From: 34-65-8 sp964516135
Lineage (GTDB): Bacteria > Pseudomonadota > Alphaproteobacteria > Sphingomonadales > Sphingomonadaceae
Reading direction: 5' to 3'
DNA length: 64,000 nucleotides
NCBI GenBank assembly: GCA_964516135.1
Contig: CAZEWN010000004.1
Span: 96,673-160,672 of the forward strand
Shown here: positions 8,690 through 16,675 of the stretch, one piece after another
How positions within the stretch are numbered: position 1 is the stretch's first letter
Layout of the letters: the number at the start of each line of letters is the position of its first letter
Made by a program: the position numbers and the translations under genes
The notes under the pieces: generated by a model
Told to the model about the DNA's origin: nothing
Databases searched by the model: none
Seen by the model: the letters and a program-made list of their open reading frames with translations, nothing else

Positions 8690-9370
8690 ATGGACGATCG
8701 CTTCAATACTGCCGCCGGCTGGGTTCTTTTTGCCGGCATCATCGGCCTTGGCGCCTCGATCGCGAGCGGCATGTACTACGGTGGGGGCAAGCCTGCCCAT
8801 GTCGAATCGGGCGGATACCCGATCGAGGATCTGGACGCGGGCGCGGGCGGTGGCGAATCGGCCGTTGATCTCGGCACGATCCTCGCTGCTGCCGACCTGG
8901 CCGCGGGCGAGCAACAGGCGCAGGCGCGTTGCGGCACATGCCACACCTTCAACCAGGGCGGGGCCAGTGGCACCGGCCCCAATCTGTACGGCATCATGGG
9001 CCTGCCGATCGGCAAGCATGCCGCCGGGTTCAATTACAGTTCCGCGTTGGCGGAAAAGGGTGGAACCTGGACGTTCGAGGCCATGAATGACTGGCTTCTG
9101 GCACCCAAGGCCTTCGCCCCGGGCACCACGATGGGCTTTGCCGGCCTCAAGGACGACGCCGCGCGGGCCAGCATCATCATGTACCTGAACAGCCTCGGCT
9201 CCAATCTCACGCCGCCGGCCCCGCAAGCCGCCGAAGCTCCGGCAGCGGAAGGCGCTGAAGGCGCTGCTCCGGTGGAAGGCGAACCCGCCGGCGAGGCTGA
9301 AGCGGCTGGCGCGACTGGCGCGGACCAACCCGTCGCCAGCTCCAACGCCGCGACGGGGAACACAAACTGA
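8690..9370 (+). CDS. Membrane-anchored cytochrome c (class I)
   Basis: A 226-residue monohaem cytochrome c. An uncleaved N-terminal hydrophobic helix (about 10-28) anchors it in the inner membrane. The haem motif CGTCH is at 81-85 and the likely axial methionine is M148 in GTTMGFAG. The fold matches the mitochondrial-like cytochrome c552/c550 used as electron carriers to oxidases in alphaproteobacteria. After about residue 180 an Ala/Glu/Pro/Gly-rich low-complexity tail of some 45 residues follows, which is not part of the usual fold. It is convergent with rlmE, 15 bases apart. Confidence 0.92.
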   Translation: MDDRFNTAAGWVLFAGIIGLGASIASGMYYGGGKPAHVESGGYPIEDLDAGAGGGESAVDLGTILAAADLAAGEQQAQARCGTCHTFNQGGASGTGPNLYGIMGLPIGKHAAGFNYSSALAEKGGTWTFEAMNDWLLAPKAFAPGTTMGFAGLKDDAARASIIMYLNSLGSNLTPPAPQAAEAPAAEGAEGAAPVEGEPAGEAEAAGATGADQPVASSNAATGNTN

Positions 9371-9385
9371 TATTGGGCAGGGGCG

Positions 9386-10051
9386 TCAGCCGCGCCCTTT
9401 GAAGCCCTGCGCGATCACGTACCACTCCGATGAGTCCTTGCGGCTCGCCGGCGGTTTGGCGTGCTTGACCGTGCGAAAATGCTTCTTGAGCAGCGCGAGC
9501 AGGTCGGTGTCCGTCCCGCCCGCAAGCACTTTGGCGACGAACGCGCCGCCTTCCTCGAGCGTCTCGACGGCGAACCAGGCGGCCGCCTCGACCAACCCCA
9601 TCGTGCGCAGATGATCGGTCTGCTTATGGCCGACGGTGTTCGCGGCCATGTCGGACAATACCAGGTCGGGCGCGCCATCGAGCGCGGCGGTCAGCGCGGT
9701 TGGAGCATCGTCGGCCATGAAATCCATCTGGAGCAAGGCCACCCCGTCGAGCGGCTCGGTTTCGAGCAGGTCGATCCCGACCACGTGCGCGCGGGGCGCC
9801 AGCTTGCGCACAACCTGCGCCCATCCACCTGGTGCCACGCCGAGGTCGACCACGCGCTTCGCGCCTTTTAGCAGCGCGAATTTCTCGTCCAGTTCGATAA
9901 GCTTGTAGGCGGCGCGGCTGCGATAGCCTTCGGCCTTGGCCTGTTTGACATAAGGGTCGTTGAGCTGGCGGCTCAGCCACCGATTCGAAGAAGCGGTCCG
10001 TCCCCGCGCGGTTTTAACCCGTTTGCCCGGGTCGCGTCCCGATCTAGACAT
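9386..10051 (-). CDS. rlmE: 23S rRNA (uridine-2'-O)-methyltransferase RlmE (FtsJ/RrmJ)
   Basis: A 221-residue FtsJ-type methyltransferase that modifies U2552 in the A-loop of 23S rRNA. The SAM-binding segment VVDLGVAPGGWAQVV is clear, and the K-D-K-E catalytic set fits K in YRSRAAYKLIELDEKF, D in LVLSDMAANTVG, K in AFVAKVLAGG and E in SSEWYV. The ATG at 10051 overlaps the end of the ppx gene by eight bases; a longer frame to 10159 would overlap it much more. The ppx-rlmE order is common in alphaproteobacteria. Confidence 0.95.
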   Translation of the reverse strand: MSRSGRDPGKRVKTARGRTASSNRWLSRQLNDPYVKQAKAEGYRSRAAYKLIELDEKFALLKGAKRVVDLGVAPGGWAQVVRKLAPRAHVVGIDLLETEPLDGVALLQMDFMADDAPTALTAALDGAPDLVLSDMAANTVGHKQTDHLRTMGLVEAAAWFAVETLEEGGAFVAKVLAGGTDTDLLALLKKHFRTVKHAKPPASRKDSSEWYVIAQGFKGRG

Positions 10052-11078
10052 GGCGCGGCCTCGCGTTGCCCAACGCGCGTCGGCCCTCCTCGCCGGCCCG
10101 GTCGGCAGCGATGAGGCTGCGAAGGATTCCCTCGCGAATGCCGCGGTCGGCCACGCCAAGCCGATCGGTCGGGCAAATGTCCATGATCGACTCCAGGATG
10201 GCGCATCCCGCCACTACCAATTCGGCGCGGTCGGAACCGATGCAAGGCAATTCGCCGCGTTCGGCTGGGCTCATGCCGGAAAGGCGCAGGCTGATTTCTC
10301 GCATCGATTGCGCGGGCACGATCAGGCCATCGACCGCCCGACGATCGTATTGTGGCAACTGCAAGTGAAGGCTCGCCAGCGTCGTCACCGTGCCGCTGGT
10401 GCCGAGCAGGCGCAGTTCGGCGGCGTCGGTTGCGCGCTCACATACCCGTGCGGCGAAGGGCGCGAAGCTGTCGCGTACCACGCGGCGCATTTCGGCATAG
10501 CGCGCCAGCCGCTGGTCAGGGCTTCCCTCGATTCGGCCGACAGTGTCGGTCAGCGACACCACGCCCCAAGGCACGCTCTGCCAGTCGAGGATGCGCGGCA
10601 CCTTTTCGTCCGGTTCGATCAGCACGAGTTCGGTCGATCCGCCGCCGATGTCGAAAATCACCGCAGGCCCGTCACTCCCCTCGAGCAGGACATGGCAACC
10701 GAGCACGGCCAGACGCGCCTCCTCCTGCGCGCTGATGATATCGAGCGCGATCCCGGTTTCCCGGTGGACCCGGCGGATGAACTCCGCCCCATTGACGGCA
10801 CGGCGGCATGCCTCGGTGGCAACCGATCGCGCCAAATGCACATTCCTGCGCCGCAGCTTGTCCGCGCAGACATGCAACGCGGCCAGGGTCCGATCCATCG
10901 CCGCGTCGCTCAATCGGCCCGTATGGGCCAGATCCTCGCCCAGCCTCACGACACGGCTGAACGCGTCGATCACGGTGAAGCCATCCTCGGTCGGTCGCGC
11001 GATCAGTAGTCGGCAGTTGTTGGTGCCCAGGTCGAGCGCGGCGTAGGCCTGCCGCGGCCGCGCTCCGCCCGTGCGCAT
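10044..11078 (-). CDS. Ppx/GppA family exopolyphosphatase/pppGpp phosphatase
   Basis: About 344 residues from the ATG at 11078 (the open frame extends to 11228 but the extra 50 residues are proline- and charge-rich and lack family similarity). The ASKHA phosphatase fold is shown by YAALDLGTNNCRLLIA near the start, the catalytic region VATEACRRAVNG, and VIFDIGGGSTELVLIE. The enzyme hydrolyses terminal phosphates of polyphosphate or pppGpp. The sequence does not decide between the two. It is translationally linked to rlmE by an eight-base overlap. Confidence 0.9.
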   Translation of the reverse strand: MRTGGARPRQAYAALDLGTNNCRLLIARPTEDGFTVIDAFSRVVRLGEDLAHTGRLSDAAMDRTLAALHVCADKLRRRNVHLARSVATEACRRAVNGAEFIRRVHRETGIALDIISAQEEARLAVLGCHVLLEGSDGPAVIFDIGGGSTELVLIEPDEKVPRILDWQSVPWGVVSLTDTVGRIEGSPDQRLARYAEMRRVVRDSFAPFAARVCERATDAAELRLLGTSGTVTTLASLHLQLPQYDRRAVDGLIVPAQSMREISLRLSGMSPAERGELPCIGSDRAELVVAGCAILESIMDICPTDRLGVADRGIREGILRSLIAADRAGEEGRRALGNARPRHV

Positions 11079-11409
11079 TGCGCGCGAATCGCGCGACTGC
11101 GGGCCGGTTGGGATGCGTTCGGGCTGCGGGGGGGGATGGTAGCGGAAGTCGGCTACCCTGCCGGACTTTTCGGCCCCCGTTTGGCCAGCCCTTCTGATGC
11201 CGTCCGGCGGAGATCCTTCCGCCATCACAATGCTTTCTTATCCTCCCACGGCGGATCCGTGGGGACTTGATGGCGATGCTAGCGGCGGCTGGCGGGCGCG
11301 GCAAGCGATGGTTCGCGATGCCGGAAGGCGGCACACCGCGCTTGACCTGCGCCATGCACGAAACTATTTGCGCCGCCTCGCTTCAAGCCCGCTGCGCGGG
11401 CCGCGCTGA
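11079..11409. other. Intergenic region between ppx and tRNA-Gln
   Basis: A 331-base stretch without a convincing gene. It must hold the promoter of the leftward ppx-rlmE pair and that of tRNA-Gln, but I could not assign -35/-10 boxes with confidence. Short open frames here look like composition noise. Confidence 0.5.
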
Positions 11410-11483
11410 TGCCCCGTCGTCTAATGGTAAGACTACGGACTCTGACTCCGTCTATCGAGGTTCGAATCCTCGCGGGGCATCCA
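11410..11483 (+). tRNA. tRNA-Gln (anticodon CTG)
   Basis: A 74-base cloverleaf. The acceptor stem TGCCCCG pairs with CGGGGCA, the D-loop contains TAATGGTAA, and the anticodon stem ACGGA/TCCGT encloses the loop CTCTGAC with anticodon CTG. The T-arm is CGAGG-TTCGAAT-CCTCG. The CCA end is encoded. It reads CAG glutamine codons. Confidence 0.95.
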
Positions 11484-11586
11484 GTTCCTTGTACCGCAAC
11501 TTCATCCGATCGTCCGTCACGATGCTTGTGGCTCGCGCCCCAGGCGCTTAGCCTTGTGGTCGGACGGGGCGAGAGGAGACGAGATC

Positions 11587-12465
11587 ATGTGCGACGAAGA
11601 AAAGCTCGCCCGGTGGGGAAGGGACGCCTTGAGCCGCCGCCAATTCGGCGCACTGGCAGGCGCGGCCGCCGTGACCGCTTGCATGCCGATGGACAGCAAT
11701 GCTTCCGACATGACGCTTCCCGCGATGAAGGAAACGAACGTGACCTTCACGACCGCCGATGGGACGATGGACGCATTCTTCGTCGAGCCTCTGATCTCGC
11801 CTGTCCCGGCGGTGATCCTATGGCCAGACATTGCCGGCCTGCGCGAGGCCAAACGGGACATGGCCCGTCGACTGGCGGGGCGTGGCCACGCCGTCCTGGT
11901 GCTAAATCCCTATTACCGCGACGTGGCGGGCGAACAGTTCAGGGACTTTGCCACTTTCGCCGGTGGCGGCGGCTTCCAGAAGGTCGGCCCGTGGCGTGCC
12001 AAACTCACCGCAGAAGCGATCACCCGCGACGCGCGCGCGGCGGTCAGCTGGCTGGATGCGCAGGCCTCGGTCGACAAGCGGCGCGGGATCGGTACGCAAG
12101 GATATTGCATGGGTGGACCCTTCACGATGTGGACCGCCGCCGCTGCTCCTGGCCGCGTGCGCGCCGCGGCCAGTTTCCATGGCGGCGGCCTGGTGCGCCC
12201 CGACGCGGCGATGAGCCCGCACAAGCTGTTCGGGCAGATGCGGGCCGATCTGCTGGTCGCGGTCGCGCAGGACGATGACGCGGAAGCGCCGGAGGAAAAG
12301 GTCGTGCTGCGCGAGTCTGCGCGCGCGGCAGGGCGGACAGCGATGGTTGAGGTCTATCGCGGCGATCACGGCTGGACGGTCCCTGACAGCCCTGCCTATG
12401 CCGACGGCGAGGCAGAACGCGCTTGGAGCGATCTCCTGCGCCTCTACGAACGTGCGCTCGGCTGA
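11587..12465 (+). CDS. Dienelactone hydrolase family protein, exported
   Basis: About 292 residues from the ATG at 11587. The N-terminus carries a twin-arginine signal (SRRQFGALAG) followed by VTAC, suggesting Tat export and possibly a lipid anchor. The alpha/beta-hydrolase core has the dienelactone hydrolase nucleophile elbow with cysteine, GYCMGG, an acid in VAVAQDDDAEAPEE and the histidine in RGDHGWTV. The family hydrolyses lactones or esters, but many members have unknown substrates. It is convergent with the response regulator gene, only two bases apart. Confidence 0.88.
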   Translation: MCDEEKLARWGRDALSRRQFGALAGAAAVTACMPMDSNASDMTLPAMKETNVTFTTADGTMDAFFVEPLISPVPAVILWPDIAGLREAKRDMARRLAGRGHAVLVLNPYYRDVAGEQFRDFATFAGGGGFQKVGPWRAKLTAEAITRDARAAVSWLDAQASVDKRRGIGTQGYCMGGPFTMWTAAAAPGRVRAAASFHGGGLVRPDAAMSPHKLFGQMRADLLVAVAQDDDAEAPEEKVVLRESARAAGRTAMVEVYRGDHGWTVPDSPAYADGEAERAWSDLLRLYERALG

Positions 12466-12467
12466 GT

Positions 12468-12950
12468 TCAGGTCTCGCCCAGCGCACGCAGCTTTGCAGC
12501 CACGGTCGCTTCGTCGAAAGGTTTGATCACGTAATCGTCGGCTCCCGCGGCGATCCCGCGATGGATGTCGTGCACCCCCGACATTGACGTGCAGAAGACC
12601 ACGCGGCTCACATCGCCGCCGGGCAGGGCACGCAGCGCGGCGACGAATTCTGGGCCCGTCATTACCGGCATATCCCAGTCGGTGAGGACAAGGTCAGGCA
12701 TCGCGTTTGTGCAACGCGCGATCGCCTCCTCGCCGTTCTCCGCTTCGAGGACCGAATAGCCGAGCGCCTCGGCGATACGGCGTGCAACTTTTCGGATCAT
12801 CCGCGAATCGTCCACCACCAGGCAAATGCGCGGGGTGCTTGACCGGGCGGCCGCCTTCGCAGTGGCAACCGCTTCGGCCACCGGGTCGTTCGCGGCCGCG
12901 ACGGATGCCGTCTCGCCGGTCGTGACAGTGCGCTTGATCAGGTTGTGCAT
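12468..12950 (-). CDS. Single-domain response regulator (CheY-like)
   Basis: A 160-residue protein with a 40-residue Ala-rich N-terminal extension and one receiver domain. Acidic pocket residues D47-D48, phospho-acceptor D91 (TDWDMP), T/S at 121-122 and K143 (IKPF) are all present, so it should be phosphorylated. There is no output domain, as in CheY- and DivK-type signalling proteins. Its start overlaps the end of the upstream hypothetical gene by 13 bases. No histidine kinase is in the window. The long N-terminal tail is unusual for a stand-alone receiver; internal starts are possible. Confidence 0.9.
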   Translation of the reverse strand: MHNLIKRTVTTGETASVAAANDPVAEAVATAKAAARSSTPRICLVVDDSRMIRKVARRIAEALGYSVLEAENGEEAIARCTNAMPDLVLTDWDMPVMTGPEFVAALRALPGGDVSRVVFCTSMSGVHDIHRGIAAGADDYVIKPFDEATVAAKLRALGET

Positions 12951-13255
12951 GGCAGTGTTTCAGGCCTCATCCCGTATCCGCCAACGGCGGCCAATGGCTG
13001 ACGTGGCGGTTCGTCGGACGGCGCCTCCGCCATCTGGGGGAGGGCGGCTTCGACGGGTGTCATGCAGACGTGCAGATAAGGCACCCAGACATCGCCGAAT
13101 TCCGCCTTCTGGTACCAGACATCGAGGACATCGTAACTTGCCCAGCAGCCATCGGGCTCGCGCAGGCGCAACCCTTCGCCAATGCGCGGCACAGAGGCAA
13201 ATCGCAGCCGTTCCTGGCTCTGATGGGTTTCGTTCTGGACTTCGATCTCGATCAC
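12938..13255 (-). CDS. Hypothetical protein upstream of response regulator
   Basis: A protein of about 105 residues from the GTG at 13255 (VIEIEVQNETHQSQ...). The frame stays open to 13384, but the upstream part reads like non-coding sequence. Residues such as GCWASYDVLDVWYQKAEFGDVWVPYLHV suggest a small beta-rich soluble domain. The last 35 residues are proline-rich. I recognise no family. The 13-base overlap with the response regulator implies joint expression. Confidence 0.55.
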   Translation of the reverse strand: MIEIEVQNETHQSQERLRFASVPRIGEGLRLREPDGCWASYDVLDVWYQKAEFGDVWVPYLHVCMTPVEAALPQMAEAPSDEPPRQPLAAVGGYGMRPETLPCTT

Positions 13256-13326
13256 GGGCGCGCCCTCTGCCTTTGAGCTAGGGCTAGCGGCCAATCCTTG
13301 CCGAATTGCGAACGCCGAACCTTGCT

Positions 13327-14274
13327 TCAGGCAATGCCTGCGCGCCCCGTGAACCGGCCGTGCTTGCGATAGCGCTCCATCCAACGGTCAAGAAACAGAT
13401 CAAGCGGCCGCGGCGCGATGCCGAGCGCAGCAAAGCCGGGTTGCGATCCGGAAGCGATATTGCCCTGCTTCAGCAGCAACCACTGATCCGTGCTCATCGG
13501 GCTGCCCGGCAACATCGCGAACGCGGCTGATGCCGTATCGGGCATCGGCACGAGCGCCCGGCCGCGGCGCTGAGCGGTCGCAATGCTGCGATGCATTTCC
13601 AGCATCGTAAGTATTGTCGGACCGCCAAGCTCATAGGTCTTGCCGCCATGGAGTGCGGGGTTTTCGACCGCGCGCGCGAGCGCTTCGGCCAGGTCATCGA
13701 CATGCAGCGGCTGGATAGGGGCGTCGGGCCCGAATACCGGCAGCACGGGAAAGGCGCGGATCAAGCGGGCGAACATATTGATGAAGTTGTCGCCCTCGCC
13801 AAACACGATCGAAGGCCGCACGACCGTGGCGCCGGGGAAACCCTCGCGAACACACCTTTCCCCCAGCGCTTTGGCTTGCGCGTAACCGCTGTCGCTCTCC
13901 GGATCGGCGCCGATCGCGCTCACGTGAACCAGCGCCGCTGCATCCACCGTGCGCGCGGCATGGGCGATGCGCCCCGCCGCGATCCCCATCAGTCCCTTCA
14001 TGTCGCCGCCGAACGCGCCCACCAGGTTGACGACCGCGTGCGCCCCTTCGCATGCCTGTCGCACGGCCTGTTCGTTACGGATGTCGCAGGGGGCGAGCTG
14101 CAGCTGGCCAAGATTGGCGAGCGGCTTCAGTTTCCACGCCTTTTCCGGCGTCCGGCTGGCAATCCGCACCCGCGCGCCGCGCGCGAGCAGCGCCTGCGCG
14201 ACATGCGCGCCCACGAAGCCGCTCCCGCCAAAGAGGGTGACGAGCTTGTCCTGCAAGATGCCTGTTTGTGCCAT
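13327..14274 (-). CDS. NDUFA9-like NAD(P)-binding protein (atypical SDR)
   Basis: About 315 residues from the ATG at 14274. The Rossmann motif GGSGFVGAHVAQAL lies near residue 18, and VHVSAIGADPESDSGYAQAKALGE carries the SDR serine and YxxxK (YAQAK). This is the complex I NDUFA9-like branch of atypical SDRs, present in most alphaproteobacteria as a stand-alone gene. Bacterial members are probably not structural subunits of complex I. It runs away from tRNA-Leu. Confidence 0.87.
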   Translation of the reverse strand: MAQTGILQDKLVTLFGGSGFVGAHVAQALLARGARVRIASRTPEKAWKLKPLANLGQLQLAPCDIRNEQAVRQACEGAHAVVNLVGAFGGDMKGLMGIAAGRIAHAARTVDAAALVHVSAIGADPESDSGYAQAKALGERCVREGFPGATVVRPSIVFGEGDNFINMFARLIRAFPVLPVFGPDAPIQPLHVDDLAEALARAVENPALHGGKTYELGGPTILTMLEMHRSIATAQRRGRALVPMPDTASAAFAMLPGSPMSTDQWLLLKQGNIASGSQPGFAALGIAPRPLDLFLDRWMERYRKHGRFTGRAGIA

Positions 14275-14486
14275 GCTGCCTTCGACGATGTGACCTTTGC
14301 CTGGCCATGCGCCATGGCGCAACAGCGCGCGCCCCGCAACCATTGCGAGCCCGCCCGCTTGTTCGCCCAACTAGGGTGGCCTGGTAAAACTGCGGGCGGG
14401 AGAAAGCCGATTGACAGCATGGCCCACCCTTCGCTAGTGGCGCGCCCCTACCCGCGGCCTGTATCTCGACGATCCCGGCCGCCCGT

Positions 14487-14573
14487 GCCCAGATGGCGGA
14501 ATTGGTAGACGCACCGTCTTCAGGTGGCGGCGCTCGCAAGGGCGTGGAGGTTCGAGTCCTCTTCTGGGCACCA
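14487..14573 (+). tRNA. tRNA-Leu (anticodon CAG); island attachment site
   Basis: An 87-base class II tRNA. GCCCAGA pairs with TCTGGGC, with discriminator A and encoded CCA. The D-loop AATTGGTAGAC, the anticodon loop CTTCAGG and a variable arm of leucine type are visible. An integrase gene starts 165 bases downstream, the classic arrangement for an island inserted at the 3' end of a tRNA gene. No second copy of the tRNA 3' end was found in the window, so the other att end lies elsewhere or is lost. Confidence 0.95.
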
Positions 14574-14738
14574 TTTGTTCTTCTCAGAACATCCCAAAAA
14601 GTCTATAAAGTCCCGGAAATCCAAGGAATTTGGCCCTTGGACCGTCCCGGAACGTATCAGGAACAACCAGACATTCCGAGAACATTTGCGGGCCTTTTGC
14701 GGATTTCGGTGCAAACCACATTCGAGAAAGGCCCGCAC

Positions 14739-14966
14739 GTGCCATTGACCGATAGCCAGCTCAGAGCGCTCCGGCCGCGAGACAAACCTTACAAGGTCGC
14801 TGACGAGCGCGGCCTCTATGTCCAGGTGACGCCTCTAGGCAGCAAGCTCTGGCGCTTCCGATATCGAGTCGGGAGGGTTGAGAAGAAGCTTTCGATCGGC
14901 ACCTATCCCGACCTCAGCCTGAAGGACGCGCGAAACGCAGCGCTCGAAGCGCGTCTCTCGGTATCC
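14739..14966 (+). pseudogene. Tyrosine integrase (P4 type), N-terminal fragment
   Basis: Starting at the GTG at 14739, about 75 residues match the N-terminal arm-binding domain (DUF4102) of P4-like tyrosine integrases: LTDSQLRALRPRDKPYKVADERG, then LYVQVTPLGSKLWRFRYR and KLSIGTYPDLSLKDAR. Similarity stops near 14,960-14,971. The frame stays open to 15041 but then reads antisense of the MerR gene. The core-binding and catalytic domains (R..HxxR..Y) are absent, so this cannot be a working integrase. It lies immediately after tRNA-Leu and marks an old island. Confidence 0.88.
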
Positions 14967-15154
14967 ACCTGCGCCATGCTGAACCCCAGCTGCCTCGCTC
15001 GCCGCACAAACGTCAGGGCCGCCAGATGCTCCTCGGAGTAATCGCGATAGTTGCTGTCGGTCCGGCCGGCGGAGGGCAGAATGCCTTCGCGCTCGTAATA
15101 GCGGATTGTTTCCGCCTTGGTGCCGGTCGCCCGCGCCAGTTCGCCGATACGCAT
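14903..15154 (-). pseudogene. MerR-family metal regulator, N-terminal DNA-binding fragment
   Basis: From the ATG at 15154 the first 60 or so residues are a MerR winged-helix domain: MRIGELARATGTKAETIRYYEREGIL and the RRARQLGFSMAQV block. After that valine (near 14970) the sequence becomes antisense of the integrase fragment (DTERRASS...) and stops at 14903. The dimerisation helix and the metal-binding cysteines are gone. Its operator and target CDF gene are intact just upstream. It may be inert, or may bind DNA weakly; this cannot be told from sequence. Confidence 0.85.
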
Positions 15155-15158
15155 TCGC

Positions 15159-15190
15159 TTGACCTTGTAGTTACTACAAGGTGCATATGT
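15159..15190 (+). promoter_or_regulatory. MerR-type operator/promoter of the CDF exporter operon
   Basis: A perfect 9-base inverted repeat, ACCTTGTAG-TTA-CTACAAGGT (15162-15182), lies between a -35 box TTGACC (15159-15164) and a -10-like CATATG (15184-15189), with a 19-base spacer. The overlong spacer with a dyad inside is the hallmark of MerR-family targets; the repeat resembles ZntR/CadR/PbrR operators. It points toward the CDF gene, with the MerR fragment divergent. Confidence 0.85.
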
Positions 15191-15222
15191 GCTGGCGACT
15201 CGAACGTTGCAAGGAGAGCGGC

Positions 15223-15861
15223 ATGGGCAAATCCTGCTGCCAGACCCCGGAACCCGATCAGGCGTCGCATAACGATCCGCGTTGGCGCGCGATCCTGTGG
15301 ATCGCGTTGCTGGTGAACGCGGCGATGTTTCTTGTCGAGATCGTTGCCGGCATCGCAGCCGACTCGCGATCACTTCAGGCCGACGCGCTCGACTTCCTGG
15401 GTGACGCGGCGAATTACGCGATCAGCCTCGGGGTCGCGGGAATGGCCCTGGCCTGGCGCGCACGCGCCGCTCTCGTAAAGGCGGCGACCATGCTCGCGTT
15501 CGGGCTGTGGGTGATCGGCTATGCGTTTTATGGTCTCGTTGTCGGTTCGAACCCCGAGCCTCAGGCGATGGGGCTGATCGGCGCGCTGGCGCTACTGGTC
15601 AATGTCGCGGTCGCGCTCCTGCTGTTCCGCTATCGCGAGGGCGACTCCAATATGCGCTCGGTGTGGATATGCTCGCGCAACGATGCGATCGGCAATTGCG
15701 CCGTCCTTGCCGCCGCACTCGGCGTCTTCGGCACCGGACAGGCATGGCCCGATCTGTTCGTCGCCGGCATCATGGCGACTCTTGCGATCTGGGGCAGCAT
15801 GGAGGTCTTCGGGCAGGCACGTCGGGAACTGGCGGTGACGGGGCGGAGATTGTCGTCGTGA
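15223..15861 (+). CDS. Cation diffusion facilitator (CDF) family transporter
   Basis: About 212 residues from the ATG at 15223, which has an AAGGAGAG ribosome binding site. Six membrane helices fill almost the whole protein. CDF metal-site positions are seen in helix 2 (SLQADALDFLGDAANY) and helix 5 (SVWICSRNDAIGN), where the usual HxxxD-type pair appears as D...D and S/N...D. The short N-terminus holds two adjacent cysteines (KSCCQTPEPD). There is no long cytoplasmic C-terminal domain. It should export a divalent cation from the cytoplasm. It lies under the MerR-type operator and overlaps the DUF3703 gene as GTGA. Confidence 0.85.
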   Translation: MGKSCCQTPEPDQASHNDPRWRAILWIALLVNAAMFLVEIVAGIAADSRSLQADALDFLGDAANYAISLGVAGMALAWRARAALVKAATMLAFGLWVIGYAFYGLVVGSNPEPQAMGLIGALALLVNVAVALLLFRYREGDSNMRSVWICSRNDAIGNCAVLAAALGVFGTGQAWPDLFVAGIMATLAIWGSMEVFGQARRELAVTGRRLSS

Positions 15862-16214
15862 ACGCCGACCGAATGGAGCGCATCGCGTTCCTGGCCCGCG
15901 AATATGAAGCGTTCCGCCGCGCGGCACACCGCAAGGACACGGTCGCGGCATGGCGCCACCTCGAACGCGTCCACATCGTCGCCCAGCCGCTGCCCTTCGA
16001 GCATGTCCGTGCGCATGCGATCATGCTGCGCCACGCGCTGTTTCTGAAGGATATGCGCGAAGTGGGTGGCCAGATGCTGCGGCTGGGCCTGGCGGTGATT
16101 GGCAACCTGTTCGGACGCCTTCCGGCGGGAAATACCGGCCGGGCGCGGACCAGCGCCTTCGCGCCGATGGCTGTCTCGTCAGATCTCGAGAAATTCGTAC
16201 AAGGAGTTGAGTAA
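15858..16214 (+). CDS. DUF3703 domain protein
   Basis: About 118 residues from a GTG at 15858 that overlaps the CDF stop codon. The pattern EYEAFRRAAHRKDTVAAWRHLERVHIVAQPL followed by LRHALFLKDMREVGGQMLRL and LFGRLPAGNTGRA is typical of DUF3703, a small helical protein linked with metal exporters. Several conserved histidines might bind metal, but no function is established. It ends in a TAATG overlap with the DUF411 gene, so the three genes are co-translated. Confidence 0.85.
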   Translation: MNADRMERIAFLAREYEAFRRAAHRKDTVAAWRHLERVHIVAQPLPFEHVRAHAIMLRHALFLKDMREVGGQMLRLGLAVIGNLFGRLPAGNTGRARTSAFAPMAVSSDLEKFVQGVE

Positions 16215-16672
16215 TGCCGACGACTCGCACATTCGGCCGCCGTGCCGCGATCCTCGCGGGCTTCCTGGCCACGGCCTGCGCCGGCGCAGCGCAAGCGGCA
16301 AGTTACACGATGTATCGCGACCCCGGATGCGGTTGCTGCCTGGCCTGGGCTTCGCACGCCCGCGCAGAACTCTCGGCCGAAATTCAGGTGCGCGAAAGCC
16401 TTCCGGTGGCGAGCTTGAAGAGCCAGTCGGGTGTTCCAGCCCCGCTAGCTTCCTGCCACACGACCGTTGTCGAAGGATATGTGATCGAGGGTCACGTGCC
16501 GGCTCGCGAGATCGCGCGCCTGCTCAAGGAGCGACCCGGCGACATCAAGGGCCTCGCCGTGGCTGGAATGCCGCTTGGCTCGCCGGGGATGGACGGTGGC
16601 GGAACCAGGCAGCCCTATCAGGTGATCGCGTTCGGCAGTTTCGGCCAGCGCGTCTACGCAGACTATCCATAG
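16214..16672 (+). CDS. DUF411 metal-associated periplasmic protein (copy 1)
   Basis: 152 residues. The signal peptide has an N-terminal RR and ends near AQAA (about residue 29), so the product is periplasmic. The core has YRDPGCGCCLAWA, SCHTTVVEGYVIEGHVP and GLAVAGMPLGSPGM, the DUF411 signature with a CxCC motif, a lone Cys-His and a Met motif, all candidate metal ligands. DUF411 proteins accompany copper or cation resistance genes. A second, diverged copy is encoded at 52429-52950. Confidence 0.9.
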   Translation: MPTTRTFGRRAAILAGFLATACAGAAQAASYTMYRDPGCGCCLAWASHARAELSAEIQVRESLPVASLKSQSGVPAPLASCHTTVVEGYVIEGHVPAREIARLLKERPGDIKGLAVAGMPLGSPGMDGGGTRQPYQVIAFGSFGQRVYADYP

Positions 16673-16675
16673 CGC

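Noticed and set aside
14493..14738. Open frame running from inside tRNA-Leu into the integrase
   Set aside because: The start would lie in the tRNA gene itself. Family similarity begins only at the GTG at 14739.
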